Of a stretch of 64,000 nucleotides of DNA, positions 41,689-52,531 are shown piece after piece. Position 1 is the first letter of the stretch. Each line of letters opens with the position of its first letter. The DNA comes from Nannochloropsis oceanica. Lineage: Eukaryota; Sar; Eustigmatophyceae; Eustigmatales; Monodopsidaceae. Both the position numbers and the translations under genes were made by a program. The notes under the pieces were generated by a model, which saw only the letters and a list, made by a program, of their open reading frames with translations, did no database searches and was not told the origin of the DNA. The stretch lies in assembly GCA_004519485.1 (NCBI GenBank), contig CP038111.1, positions 62,001 through 126,000 on the forward strand. The letters are read 5' to 3'.

Positions 41689-43167
41689 ATGATGAGGACT
41701 TTCTGCCTTCTTGCGGTGGCCATGCTGGCCGCGCCCGCATCCGCCTTCATCCCTCAGACCTCCTTCCGCTCCAGCAGCCCCGTCGTCAGCAGATCCGCGA
41801 GTCGTCGTACTGCCCCCTCCATGATGGCCGCACGCCGTCCGTTCATCGCAGGCAACTGGAAGGAGAACCCCGATACCCTCGAGGCAGCCCTGGACCTGGC
41901 CAAGGCGGTACGTTCGACCGTCAATGAGACAGGCAGAGTGAGGTTTTCGTGTGTTGAGTGTGCGGATGAGAGTCTGGCTGATGTGTCGGCTGGTTGTACA
42001 CTTTCCTCAGCTCATGTTCACGAGCCGGAGTCCAGCGCATTGCCTCCCTTCATCACTGGTTAACTCTCTGCCCCCACGTTGAACTGTTCTCGTGTCCCTA
42101 CAATACCATTATCATCAATATTTCATCCCGGCCGCTAATCCCTCCCTCCCTCCCCCCCTCCCTCCCTTCCTCTTCCCTTGCTCCCTCCGTCTCCTTCCCC
42201 TCAGGTCGCAGCTGCCTCAACTAGCGCCTCCAACGTGGACGTTGCCGTCGTCGTGCCCTTTCCCTTTCTTGTTCCTGTCAAGGATGCCCTCAAAGGAAGC
42301 AACGTTTTCCTCGGCGCGCAAGACTTGTATACGGAGGATAAAGGTGCCTACACGGGCGCGACCTCTCTTCCGATGATCAAGTCAGTGGGGGCGCAGTGGG
42401 TGCTGTGTGGCCACTCGGAGCGACGGGCCTTGTTCGGAGATACCGACGAGACGGTGAATGCCAAGCTGCACAAAGTGTTGGGCGCGGGGTTAAAGGTACG
42501 AGGGAGGGAGGGAGGGAGGGGAGGGCCACGGGAAGGATGGAGGGGGGGAGACATTCGCACAGGGCAGAGAAACTTAATATAGGCTGGTCCAGCATCCACT
42601 CAGCTTTCCTGCTTTCTTCATTTTTCATATTTCCTCTCTCCCTCTCCTCCCCCTGACCCGCGCAGGCTATCCTCTGCATTGGCGAGACCAAGGACGAGTA
42701 CGAGCTGGGCGTGAACAAGCTCATCTGCGGCCTGCAACTCGCCAAGGGCCTTAAGGGCGTCACCAAGGTTCGGCTCGCCCTCCCACCCCCCCTTTCCTCC
42801 CTCCCACAAAGAGGAAATCCTGTGCTCCATTTGATAAGAACCGACCCTCCCTCCCTCCCTCCTGCATTCCCTTTCCCAACAGGAACAAATGGACAACGTG
42901 GCCATTGCCTACGAGCCGGTATGGGCCATCGGCACGGGCCTAACCGCCACCCCCGAGATCGCCCAAGACGTGCATGCGAACATCCGGAAGATCCTGTCCG
43001 AGGCCTACGGGAAGGACGTGAGCGACAAGGTGGTGATCCAGTACGGAGGGAGCGTGACGCCCGAGACGGTGGACGAGTTGATGGCCATGCCCGACATCGA
43101 CGGCGCCTTGGTGGGCGGCGCGTCCTTGGTAGGAGAGAAATTTGCGCGAATAATCAACCACAAGTGA
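41689..43167 (+). CDS. tpiA: Plastid triosephosphate isomerase
   Basis: Four exons (41689-41907, 42205-42495, 42666-42767, 42883-43167) join to 298 residues. The N-terminus [20 protein letters not shown] is a signal peptide ending at the canonical ASAF plastid motif, followed by a Ser/Arg transit region to about residue 46. The enzyme core starts at [11 protein letters not shown] (substrate-binding Asn and Lys), then VLCGHSERR (catalytic His), [12 protein letters not shown] (catalytic Glu in the loop-6 region) and the phosphate-binding YGGSVTPE and GALVGGASL. It interconverts dihydroxyacetone phosphate and glyceraldehyde 3-phosphate in plastid carbon metabolism. The usual YTGE motif reads YTGATS, an unusual substitution. 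Intron 1 is CCCT-rich before its acceptor, and intron 2 starts with GGGA repeats. The upstream ATG at 41692 is equally possible. Confidence 0.95.
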
Positions 43168-43539
43168 ATGATATAAGGAGTAGAGACGGTGCGGGTGCAT
43201 GTCTGCAGTCGGACTCGGGGCGGGAAGAGAGTCGGGCGGGGGTGAGAGGGTTGGAATGAAGGAGACAGAGAAGAAGATATCCACACTGCGGAGCTGTAAG
43301 CGTAGGACGTGGAAGGATTGAGGAAAGGAATGTGGAAGGGAGGCAGGAAGTGAGTGGAATGGAGTGAAAGGAAAAAGGGCAAATAAATGTGTTCGTATGG
43401 GTCATGTCAATTTTGATGCTGGGAGGGAGGAAGGGGAGGAGGGAGGGAAGAAGAGAGGGTGGGAGGACGAAGACTTGGCTAGTACAGTAGAAGCGGCGCG
43501 ATGCTTGGACTTGAAGGAAAGACGGGAATGAAGAGGGAC

Positions 43540-43630
43540 GAGGAAGGGAGGAAGGGAGGGAGGAAGGGAGGGAGGAAGGGAGGGAGGGATGGATGGATGG
43601 AGGGAGGGAGGGAGGAATGGAGGGAGGGAG
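43540..43630. repeat. GGGA tetranucleotide repeat
   Basis: Imperfect GGGAGGAA and GGGA units with a GGAT run, downstream of TPI. It is one of the densest examples of this repeat class here. Confidence 0.75.
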
Positions 43631-44210
43631 TGGCATACTCTTTGCCTGGATGGTTGGGGTGTTCCTCACTCGTTTCTCTGAAATATTTTTGGTTTTCGTG
43701 TTTTGGTTTTATTGTGCATGTTCGTGTCTGTGTGGTGATAGGGAGAAGAGGAACCCCACACAACAATAATGATTAGAGCAACCAATCGCAGAGTACGGGG
43801 AAGCGAGGGAGAGAAGGCAATGTGGTTGGGGGAGAGGGAGGCAAGACAGCTCAACCAAAGACTGATGAAAGAGCAGAATTGGAATTTCGAATGAACGGCG
43901 TCGGGAGTAGAATGATCGCAACTTCAAGCTGTTACACTCATCCTCTTTGCATTAGCGATGTATGCCTGTCTTCTACCTCTGGTATGGCCCTCCCGTTCTT
44001 CCCATTCAGACACATTCTCCGCAATTCCCAATGCAAAACACATTTTTCGTTGTCATTGATTTGGTGTCAATTGCCGGGTTTTACGGTGCATCTTGAGAGC
44101 TAGAGAGACTGTTCATTCATCAGCATGGCTACCTCGCCTCCTTTGGGGATGCGCGACGCCAACATTTTAAGTGCTGTCCCGATAATTCTTTCACAAAAAT
44201 TGGTGAATGA

Positions 44211-44783
44211 ATGGCCTCGGCCCTGATCACACATCGTGGCATTTCGCGGGTAGTGTCCAGCACGCGTCGCCTGTCTATTGCGTGCTCCCCTACATCGATC
44301 AAAGCCTTCCTGCTACATCGATCAAAGCCTTCCTGGGCCGGACTAGTAAGAACGGCCCCGTGGGGTTCGCGAGCACGGAATGCGGATGAGTGGCCAAGCG
44401 CCCAAATCCGCTGTGCTTCAACGCCAAGGCCACACGGCCCTATTCCTCCCTTATCCCTTTCCCTCCTTTCTATCTTTCCTCCCTCCCTCCCTCCCTCCCT
44501 CTTCTTCCTTTTTTATTTACCTCCTCCCCCTGTTTTTCCATCCTCGCCATTGTTTCAAAATTTAGCGAGTTCGCTCCCGTCTTAGCTAGCCCTCTCTCCC
44601 TCCCTCCCTCTCCCCCGCCCTCCCCGCCTCCCTCCCCTCTAGGTCAACATGTGTAGCCTTCCCGCTGACCTCCTCTTTTATCCTCCTTCCCCTTCTCCTC
44701 CTGGCCCTGTGTGGGGCCGTTCGGGGACTTTGCCAGGTCAAAAAACCTATCAAAGTCGCCAGAAAAACTCGGACGAGAAATAA
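44211..44783 (+). CDS. Tentative two-exon small protein, possibly mitochondrial
   Basis: An ATG at 44211 opens MASALITHRGISRVVSS, which is rich in Arg, Ser and Thr without acidic residues, like a mitochondrial presequence, and stays open to 44583. After a CCCT-rich tract and CTAG there is a frame from 44643 to a TAA ending at 44783. It reads VNMCSLPADLLFYPPSPSPP, then GRSGTLPGQKTYQSRQKNSD, and looks like a terminal exon. I could not find a donor that joins them convincingly, and a 23-bp tandem duplication (44290-44335) lies in the first part. No family is recognised. Confidence 0.25.
44290..44335. repeat. Perfect 23-bp tandem duplication
   Basis: The unit starting CTACATCGATCAAAGCC occurs twice head to tail (44290-44312 and 44313-44335). 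The unit length is not a multiple of three, so it shifts any frame that crosses it. It looks recent, being identical. Confidence 0.9.
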
Positions 44784-45074
44784 GGGATGACAACAATTTT
44801 TTGTTGGAAGGCTCCCCCTCGTATGCAAGTCCTCGAAGACGTCAGGTTGCATGCGATAGTTCTAGAGAGATGTAGGAACTCAAAAGAACTATTTCCTGTT
44901 ACGAATTGCAGCTACAGCCACCGGGTTGAGACCATCCCGGTATGCTCCCTTTTCAGACCGCAGCCCTGCACCTGTCCGACATTATGTAAAGTCAGCCGCG
45001 ACGGCGGCCATGCCTTACCAATCTCCATAACCCGACCCACCTCCCGCCTCCTCTCTGGCGTCTGTCTTCTTGCA

Positions 45075-45385
45075 TGAATCAGTCTAGCCGACTTCTCACC
45101 TCTGCAAGTCTCTTCCAAGCCGCTGCTAACGCATTCCAGCCTTCCCTTCCTAAGCCAGCAAGGCGGAAAGAGTGTGACGAAAAGTTTGCCCAGTGATTCA
45201 TCACGAAGGCCTTCCTCATGCCGGAGGGTATATATATATATTTATGGGGGGATGGGGAGGTTGTTGTCAGGACGTAGGCCAGTCAATTTAATGAACGAGG
45301 GATATTGGAACAAAGTCTTCGATAAGGCACGACCCGCCCCGAAGAACACCAGGAGAGAAGAAACAAGACCGAGCCACCTGCCATG
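45075..45385 (+). CDS. Tentative small gene with presequence-like start
   Basis: An ATG at 45075 opens a 40-codon frame, MNQSSRLLTSASLFQAAANA onward, that looks like an organelle presequence and ends in RRKECDEKF. About 110 bases later, after TTGTCAG at 45270, comes a frame with NEGYWNKVFDKARPAPKNTR and a stop at 45383. The two are not in a compatible phase by any splice I could place. It may be one small gene, two unrelated frames or a relic. Confidence 0.2.
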
Positions 45386-46089
45386 ACGTTCGTGGTTTGC
45401 AAACGACGCAAGGGCGCGTGCGTGTCGTTGTCCAAAACCGTGCGTTGAGAAATATCTTGATAACGAGTGCACATGTCATGCGCTACTGCAACCTTGCAAA
45501 GGTTTCTACACATTGTTTATTGTTTTGGACTTCATGGCGTCCATGTGAGGAGTCATCGTCAACGAAGGCAGCCGGTGGGAATTTGTTCTGAGTCGGTCAC
45601 ATCGGCAGCCTGCCTGCTGCTCTCCGCCTCCTTGTTCTGCTCACGAGTCCAATTCCGCATTGTTATCCTAGCCTACAGCGGCATTTGTCTCTACTGATAC
45701 CTCCCAGTTTTCTCTAGGGTTGAGAATGGCAAGATTGAATTCAGCCACATTCTGCCTGTTAGGAATCACGAGTCGGTGGTCTTTCCGCGCCCCTGAAATT
45801 TTTCGTTCGCAACCGGTTCAAAGGAAGCGCCACAGGATTAAGCTCCGAAAGGGGGCGGACAGGCATATAGGCATGGAGGCTGCGGTTTCTTGCCCTAAAC
45901 ACTAGTCCTGTCAATTCAAAAATACCTAAGCAATTCATCCGCGGCGTGGTTGGGATCTGGCAGGTTTCAAGGCACGCCTCCGCAGCAGACAAAGAGAGAG
46001 GCAATCAGATAGACAGCAAGGACAGAATTTGCCCCCCGCCAACTCTCTTTCCTTTCCCGACCCTTTTGCTCCCTCAACACAGGCACAAT

Positions 46090-47954
46090 ATGGCCACAGC
46101 TACATGTCTATCACATAGAATAGGTAAGACCTGCCCTGCTAGTGATGGTGGGGCACCCTTGAGGAGCTTGGCCGTGATGTCGCTCTTGCTTGCCTCGCTT
46201 CCGGTCCCGACGGCCAGCACATACTTGATACGAAATTCCCGGCCACATCGCCAGCTTATAAGCAAGGATGCTGCCATCAGCAAAGCGGCTTGTTTTGGGT
46301 CCTATCCTCGGTACGTGTCGTGTGTGTTGCCAACCACTTAAATCTGCCGTGTCTTGACTTTCCTTGCCTTAATACCTCCTTACAGCCAACTCGTCGTGCA
46401 CAAGCTGCAAGAGGGCCAGCACATCATGGCGGACGGCCAGCTAGACGAGCCGGCTTGGACGGAGATTCCTTGGAGTGCCCCCTTTGTGGACATTGAGGGC
46501 GACTTGGGGCCAGCGCCGCGGTTTGAAACTAAAGGTAGGGAGGGAGGAGGAAAGAGGGGGAGAAGACGTGAAGGAAGGAGCGCAATGAGAAGCAGGAGAG
46601 AGATTAGATTTTGACACATGACATACTCGCCCACACTTTCTCCTGTCCTGTTCTTCCCTTTTCTCTTCTTCCTTTCAGTGAAAATGCGCTACGACAACAC
46701 CTGTCTATGGGTTGCAGCTTACATGGAAGAACCCCATGCCTGGGCGACGCAGACCAAGAACAACGGCATTGTGTACCTCGATAATGATTTCGAGATTTTC
46801 GTGGACCCGAATGGAGAGTAAGTGAAAAGGAGGGAGAGGGGGAGAGAGGGCGAAAGGGAAGGAAATTGGGATATCTGACGCCCGCGGCATAATACGCAAC
46901 CCGTTTCCTCACTCCTCCCTCCCTCCCTCGCTGTCTGCCTGCTTTACACAGCAATCACTACTACAAAGAAGTTGAGGTGAATGCCCGCGGCACCTCGTGG
47001 AACCTCCTCCTCGTCAAGCCCTACATTGACGGCGGCCCTGCGGTCTGTAACGGCACTCTCCCTTCCATGTGCTCCACCAACTATACCCCTTCCTCCCTCC
47101 CTCCCTCGACCCCTTCCTCGTCCAGCCCTCCCGTACCCTCCTGGGACATCACCTCTTCCTTCCAGGTGGGGGTTGGGGTGGACGGGCAGCTGAACGACCC
47201 CACGAAAGGGAGCAAGAGCTGGACAGCCGAAATGTGCTTACCGCTAGAGGAGTACGTTAAATACGAAGAGGGCGTAAACAATCCCCCCCGGCAAGGAGAC
47301 TACTGGCGGATCAACTTCGCACGGGTCGAGTGGAAAGTGAAGACGGAGAGGGAGGGAGGGACAGAAGTGTACGTGAAGGATGAGGCGGAGCCGGCGGCGA
47401 ACTGGGTGTTTCAGCCCACGGGGGTGGCAAACATGCACTTGCCCGAGCGGTGGGGGTACGCGTACTTCAGTGAGGAGGCCGTGAAGGTGACTGATGAGGA
47501 GGGAGGGGGAGATTCGCAGGTGGGAGGGGAGAAGGAAGGCCCGCGGGACCCGAGATGGCCGGTGAGGGAGGCTCTGGCGCAGGTGTATGAGGCGGAGAAG
47601 ATTTATGACGCTTTGTACGGGCATGTAGTCTCGTACACGGATAGCTTGAATGCGCTGGTGCTGCAAGGACATCTGTCTGACCATATTGCCCAAGGATTTT
47701 GTGCGGGAGTACCGGTGGTGCGGCGGACGGAGGGAGGGGGGTTTGAAGCGACGGTGCGGAGTTTGGATGTGCCCGGGGTGATAGGGCATGTCAATGAGGA
47801 AAGGCGGATGTGGTTCACGAGGGAGGATGGGAAGGAGGAAGGAGCACTGGGGGTGGGGCCGTTGCCGGGGCAACAGCAGCCGGAGGATCAACAGCAGGCT
47901 GCGAGCAAGGGGTCGGGTGGGGGGCAGAAGAGGAATAGGATGTTGCGTCTGTAA
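46090..47954 (+). CDS. CBM9-like carbohydrate-binding domain protein with signal anchor
   Basis: Four exons (46090-46310, 46386-46534, 46679-46817, 46952-47954) join to about 503 residues. A hydrophobic segment lies near residues 25-45 (SLAVMSLLLASLPVPTAST), suggesting entry to the secretory pathway. The body matches the family 9 carbohydrate-binding-like domain: LDEPAWTEIPWSAPFVDIEG, KMRYDNTCLWVAAYMEEP, GIVYLDNDFEIFVDPNGD, HYYKEVEVNARGTSWNLLL and later WRINFARVEWKV. Such beta-sandwich proteins are found alone in bacteria and some eukaryotes and are thought to bind sugars or related ligands; no enzyme activity is expected. The C-terminal 170 residues include a region with LAQVYEAEKIYDALYGH and an Arg/Gln/Gly tail without a known domain. 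All introns follow GT-AG rules. Confidence 0.82.
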
Positions 47955-49258
47955 AACCTCGCTGTTGTCATGTATACACACAACAATTAGAGGGAGGGAA
48001 AGAGGAAGCCAGTCAGCATAAACGTTCTTTTTTTCTCTCATGTATTATCGATCTTTGAATTATGTTGACGGAGGATGCCTTGGTGTGCCTTTGTATAAGT
48101 GAATGTGCTCGTGTGGATGGGCTTGATAATATATAAGAAAGAAAGGAGGGGACCAGCCCAAGTATCGGTAAAGAGGATCAGAAGTGAGAGTGAGGAAGGA
48201 GAGGGAAAAGGAAGGGCAAGTGTTGTAGAATTAATCGATTGATGATAAGTAGGATGCATGGGTAAATTTGGGGGAGGCATTATGTTCAGGTAGAGGGGCA
48301 TAGCGGGGTGAATGAAGTTTTTGTTTATTGAGTGATCAGGAGAAGAAGACGAGAATGGTGGGTGTAATGAGCAATAACAATGCTACCACATATCAAATTT
48401 TGGGAGGAAAGTGTGAATGTGGTGGTGATGTAGAGGGCACCTGCCTCGTCTTTCAGCCAAACCGGGACGTCTTGACGAAAGACACTGATAGCAATAGCAA
48501 CAATAGTAATGTGTGACATTAGTGAAAGTGGCAGAAAGTTTTAGTATAAGAAGCGAGTAGAGTGGGTAATCGTATATTACGTAAAAACAATATATCAAAC
48601 CATAGGTCCGGACGAAGGAGGAGGAGACCGGGTGAGTTTTGGTAAACAGAAAACTAAGCGAGGGGAATTTCGTCGGGGGACGAGATCCCCAGACTCGCTT
48701 TGGTTCCGGCAGATTGATTCATTGAATTAAGGAAAAAAAACTATGTAGTAGGCACATCATATACGACGCGCGATTGTTTTTCTTTTTGTGGCATTTCCAA
48801 ATCATCTTGCTTGACACCCGTGTATCAGCCAGCTGAGGCGCTTTTGTGTCTCACGTCGCTAGCTGCGTACTCTTTCAAGGCACGTCGCTCAGATCTCTTT
48901 TGACTCCCTTAAATAAACAATGACACTCGGATCAAATGTAATTATGCCATCTTGCCTATTGGAATTTTTTTCCTGCGGGAATGTATTGCGGCTAAAAAGA
49001 TGCTTTTATGGTGATAAAGGCCTTGTAGGAGGTTTTCTCTGAAAAGGCCGTTGAGAAGAAGCAACTGAACTGTGTCAGACCTTTACACGTCCACGATCAT
49101 GCCATGCACATCTTCGCGGGGCTGACAAAGGGCATGTTTGTCTATTGGACGAGAACATCTGATTGTCTCGGCATCAATGTGCATTTCCCTTAGGTCACGC
49201 TGCCTTCCCATCCTCATCTCCGCTCCCTTCTCTCTTTCCCACAGCTTCCGTTATCATA
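47955..49258. other. Intergenic region
   Basis: About 1.3 kb between tandem genes, A/T-richer than average. No RNA gene, conserved frame or repeat is recognised. Confidence 0.5.
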
Positions 49259-50195
49259 ATGGCGAGCCAAACAAGAAGCGTGCTGCCCCTGCTGTCCATT
49301 GCCTTGCTCCTCGCTGCGGCGATTGCCTGGACTGTGCCATCGCCGCTGCAGCGGCCCCAGGTAAGGACGGGGAAGGGAAGACTGAGACATTGTCAGGAAA
49401 AGTAGGACGACGACGTCACGGCAAGGGCAAGTATCTTGGATTTCCTATGCGCTGCGTACCATGCTAGCCTTCCTCTACCATTCACATCATGGAGGGACTT
49501 CGTGCTCTGTGTCTTTCTCTATAGCCAATTTATCCGGAGCAATGGCTCATTCGAACGTCTCTAGGGTAGCCTCATGCCACACGCAGACGCCTCCCTCCAT
49601 GGTCTGTCGTCTCCTTCGTTGTTTATCAGGCATCACAAAGACATTTTCATCTCTCGGCATACGCATTTCCACGCTGCTTACAATATGTTTAAACCTCATC
49701 CCTTCCTCTCCTCTTTTTCGAACCCCCCCCGCATAGTCCTCCTTGGCCCCTCCCACCACCTCTCGCACGGCCATTCCCTCAAGACTGCCGTCGTCCTTCC
49801 CCCTCACCCGTCGCCTGGCCGCGGACGACAGTAACAACAATGAAAGCAGTAGTAACAAGCTGCCCATGCTTTTGGACGTGGAAACGAGGGGAGGCATTTT
49901 GTTTGTCTCGACCCTTGGCACGGCCGCAGTGTTTGGTGGGTACAGCGTGGCGACGGCTTTGGGGGTGGATGGGCAGAAGGCCGGGATCTACATTTCGGTG
50001 GCGATGACTCTGGGAATGGTTGCTTGGACGGCAAGCTATATTTTTCGGGTGGCAAATAAGGATATGACGTATGCCAAGCAGTTGAAGAATTATGAGGACG
50101 CCGTGTTGGCCAAGAGGTTGGAGGAGCTGGAGGAGGAGGAGGTGGAGGCCTTGCTGGAGGAGGTGGAGAAGGAGGGGGCAAACATGAAAATGTAA
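49259..50195 (+). CDS. Plastid DUF3007 membrane protein
   Basis: Two exons (49259-49360, 49737-50195) give 186 residues. The start, MASQTRSVLPLLSIALLLAA, is a signal peptide ending at AIAW, an accepted variant of the plastid cleavage motif with Trp after it. A Ser/Arg/Pro-rich transit part follows. Mature sequence: an acidic start (ADDSNNNES), two membrane segments (ILFVSTLGTAAVFGGYSVAT and AGIYISVAMTLGMVAWTASY), and the conserved tail KDMTYAKQLKNYEDAVLAKR then LEELEEEEVEALLEEVE. That tail is the mark of DUF3007, found in cyanobacteria, plants and algae. The function is not established; a thylakoid or envelope role is likely from its distribution. Its stop faces that of the APMAP-like gene. 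Confidence 0.82.
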
Positions 50196-50608
50196 ATACA
50201 GTGATAATTCAAATTTTCTTCATTTAATTGATGACGGGGCTAAGGGGGATGAAGGTGGAGGTTTGTGTGTGCATGGAAGGAGGGAGAAGGGAGGACGGGG
50301 GAATGAACGAAGTCAAATTTAACGAATGCTACCCGCCGAGACATAGCGCGCTGATTCATCTGGCGTTTCTCAATATTACAAGTCAGTGGTGTTGCTTATG
50401 CTTCACTTATTATCCATGTTCGATTTGCTGAAATTTCAGGTGCCAGACCATCCTCCTCTCAGATTTGCTTTTCCTATTTTCTGTCCTCCTTCCCATCACA
50501 CTGAGGCTCAAGGCCTCTTTTCGCATTCAGCCAATCAAACAAATCGAAACAATCATGGGAAAATCAGCAACCACCTGTCCTTCCTTCCTGGCCCCCTCCC
50601 GCCCTCCC
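50196..50608. other. Convergent intergenic region
   Basis: About 410 bp between the DUF3007 and APMAP-like stops. No gene is seen. Confidence 0.5.
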
Positions 50609-52171
50609 TCAATGCTCCAACGCCGACAAGGTCACCTTGCTCAAAAACCGATTCCTGAACGAGCCCAACAACAAATCACCCGTGCGTGGATGAATGTGTA
50701 ACTCAGACACGAAGGGGGTTCGTCCCGAGGGGTCCTGCAATACGCGTAACACTGAGCCCTCGAGTGAGAGGATCCCCCCGAGACCGTACTTGGGCATGAA
50801 GGTATGGAAGTACTTCAACGGGACTAGCGCTCCGAGGACCAGTCGGAGCCACGGTCGCTGGTAAAGGAACTGAAGGAGGGCAAAGGGCCGGGCGTTCTTG
50901 GCGCCCATCCCCAAGAGCAACACGTTCTCCTCCACTCCCATTCCCACAAGCCCTCCCTCCCTCCCTCCCTCCACCTGGCGGTGTAACCTGATGTTGTCAG
51001 GCAAACCTGGCAAGCCCTCCGCAAAGACACTGACAAACGGTGGAAACCCACAACCCTCATCACAGTAATTCCTTAATGCATCCTCCCTGCCTTCCTTCCC
51101 CGCCTCCTCCGCCCACGCCCACATATCAACCTTCAAGATCCTGAAACGGGTGCTCTCCACTACCAGCACGAAATGAGGCAACCAGCCCTTCTCCCCCACC
51201 TCCTTCACCTCCCCCAAACACTGTACACCATTCGCAAAATGCAGTCCGCAGATCACAGGTTCTATTTCTCTCGTTAATGCGACGTACCGAAACAATCGCC
51301 CACGAGGCGCTCCGTCCAGGATATCGACAGCATGTTCCGCTCGGGACCAGCCCCAGGTCGAATCCGAGAAAAAGAAGTCTCCGCCCGTGCCAGGGACAAT
51401 GTCCAAGTCGTTAGAGAAACGGAGGGGCAGCTGAACCCCTGGGTGCAGAGGGATGGAGGAGGGAGGGAGGAAGGAAGGCGCGGAGGGCGCGACAAGGTGC
51501 TGGACGTGGAGGGTGGCGGCGTCGAGGGTGAAGATGCCGTGGTAGGCATCGGCGATGTATAGAATATTGGACTCATTAATAAAGCGCAACCCCAGGGGAC
51601 GGCCGCATTTGCCTTCGGTGGATTCAGAAAAACGCATGGCGTCCATCTCGGCGCTGCACCAGGCCATGAGCTCCTTCTCGCTTTCCCCATTTGGCAAAGT
51701 CCCTCCTTCTTTCCCCTTTCCCCCTCGCTCAGCCTTGATGACCCCACCAGTGAAAAAAACAGTGGTCTTATGCCTGTACAAACTGTCCGTGCGCACTACC
51801 CGGCCGTCATTCAAGCTCAAGTAAAGCTCGTCGTTGCTGCCCATAGCGATACTCTCGGGTCCCACCACCTGATTGAGAAAGAGGTGCTCTGCCCCTTCCA
51901 AGTCATGATTTACATACAATACCACCAGCTCAGGCGGATTTTGCCATGTTACAGGATGAAAAGGGCCCTGTAGGATTTTGTGGGTGATGCCCGAGCCTAC
52001 GGCTACCGCGATTGCTAGAAGGACATAAAAGGGTGTCACCAAGGGACAGAGTCCAAGGCCTTCCTCTTCCACGCCTTCTTCCTCCCCGTTGATGCCCTTT
52101 GCTCTGCTTTTGGCGGAGCTGCCAGTGATATCGCTGCTCCCTCTAGTCTGTGATCGTGTGCGTGGTGGCAT
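50609..52171 (-). CDS. Strictosidine-synthase-like / APMAP beta-propeller membrane protein
   Basis: A single exon of 520 residues. An N-terminal Ser/Arg/Glu-rich tail of about 45 residues precedes one membrane anchor (VTPFYVLLAIAVAVGSGITH), the type II layout of animal APMAP. The rest fits the six-bladed propeller: GPESIAMGSNDELYLSLNDG, RPLGLRFINESNILYIADAY, LRFSNDLDIVPGTGGDFFFS with DSTWGW, GRLFRYVALTRE, FANGVQ, the GLPGLPDNIRLHR block, and SELHIHPRTGDLLLGSFRN at the end. Family members include strictosidine synthase and calcium-dependent arylesterases; most eukaryotic relatives have unknown substrates, so alkaloid synthesis should not be assumed. The protein is likely in the ER or plasma membrane with its propeller in the lumen or outside. 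It shares a 360-bp divergent promoter with the MFS gene. Confidence 0.87.
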   Translation of the reverse strand: MPPRTRSQTRGSSDITGSSAKSRAKGINGEEEGVEEEGLGLCPLVTPFYVLLAIAVAVGSGITHKILQGPFHPVTWQNPPELVVLYVNHDLEGAEHLFLNQVVGPESIAMGSNDELYLSLNDGRVVRTDSLYRHKTTVFFTGGVIKAERGGKGKEGGTLPNGESEKELMAWCSAEMDAMRFSESTEGKCGRPLGLRFINESNILYIADAYHGIFTLDAATLHVQHLVAPSAPSFLPPSSIPLHPGVQLPLRFSNDLDIVPGTGGDFFFSDSTWGWSRAEHAVDILDGAPRGRLFRYVALTREIEPVICGLHFANGVQCLGEVKEVGEKGWLPHFVLVVESTRFRILKVDMWAWAEEAGKEGREDALRNYCDEGCGFPPFVSVFAEGLPGLPDNIRLHRQVEGGREGGLVGMGVEENVLLLGMGAKNARPFALLQFLYQRPWLRLVLGALVPLKYFHTFMPKYGLGGILSLEGSVLRVLQDPSGRTPFVSELHIHPRTGDLLLGSFRNRFLSKVTLSALEH

Positions 52172-52531
52172 CCTGCGTCTTTGTGGTTTTGTTGTTGGAG
52201 GGATTCACGTGGGTCGAGAGTGAGTTGAAGAATTTTGCGTCAAGTTGGCTTTGACGTGACGGCAGCTTTTTGCTCTTGGCTAGCTTTCCCTTGGCACGTC
52301 AACGTTTAGATAATGACGCCGGAAATCTTGTGCGCTGTTGGGTATCTCCGTTGTTTCTTGTGCTTGGTTAAGGCCAAGACGGGGCAACATAGAAACCTCC
52401 CCATCCGCGCCAAGTTTTTTTTCCCCTCTGGCCATCGAATAGCCTTTTAAGCTACACTTTTGTGCTTCATATGACCCATAGCGAGTCTCTAACCCGCCAA
52501 CCCTGCCCTGTACCATAAATAATTCTTTACA
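52172..52531. other. Divergent promoter region
   Basis: 360 bp between the APMAP-like and MFS starts. No gene is seen. Confidence 0.5.

Larger units (their letters stand above)
43168..46089. other. Gene-poor stretch with GGGA repeats and weak small-gene candidates
   Basis: About 2.9 kb between TPI and the CBM9-like gene. GGGA repeats fill 43420-43630. Two weak candidates at 44211-44783 and 45075-45385 are listed separately. Nothing is recognisable at 43650-44200 or 45390-46080. Confidence 0.4.

Noticed and set aside
47244-48041. 265-codon minus frame opposite the CBM9-like gene
   Set aside because: Antisense shadow; composition mirrors the plus-strand protein.
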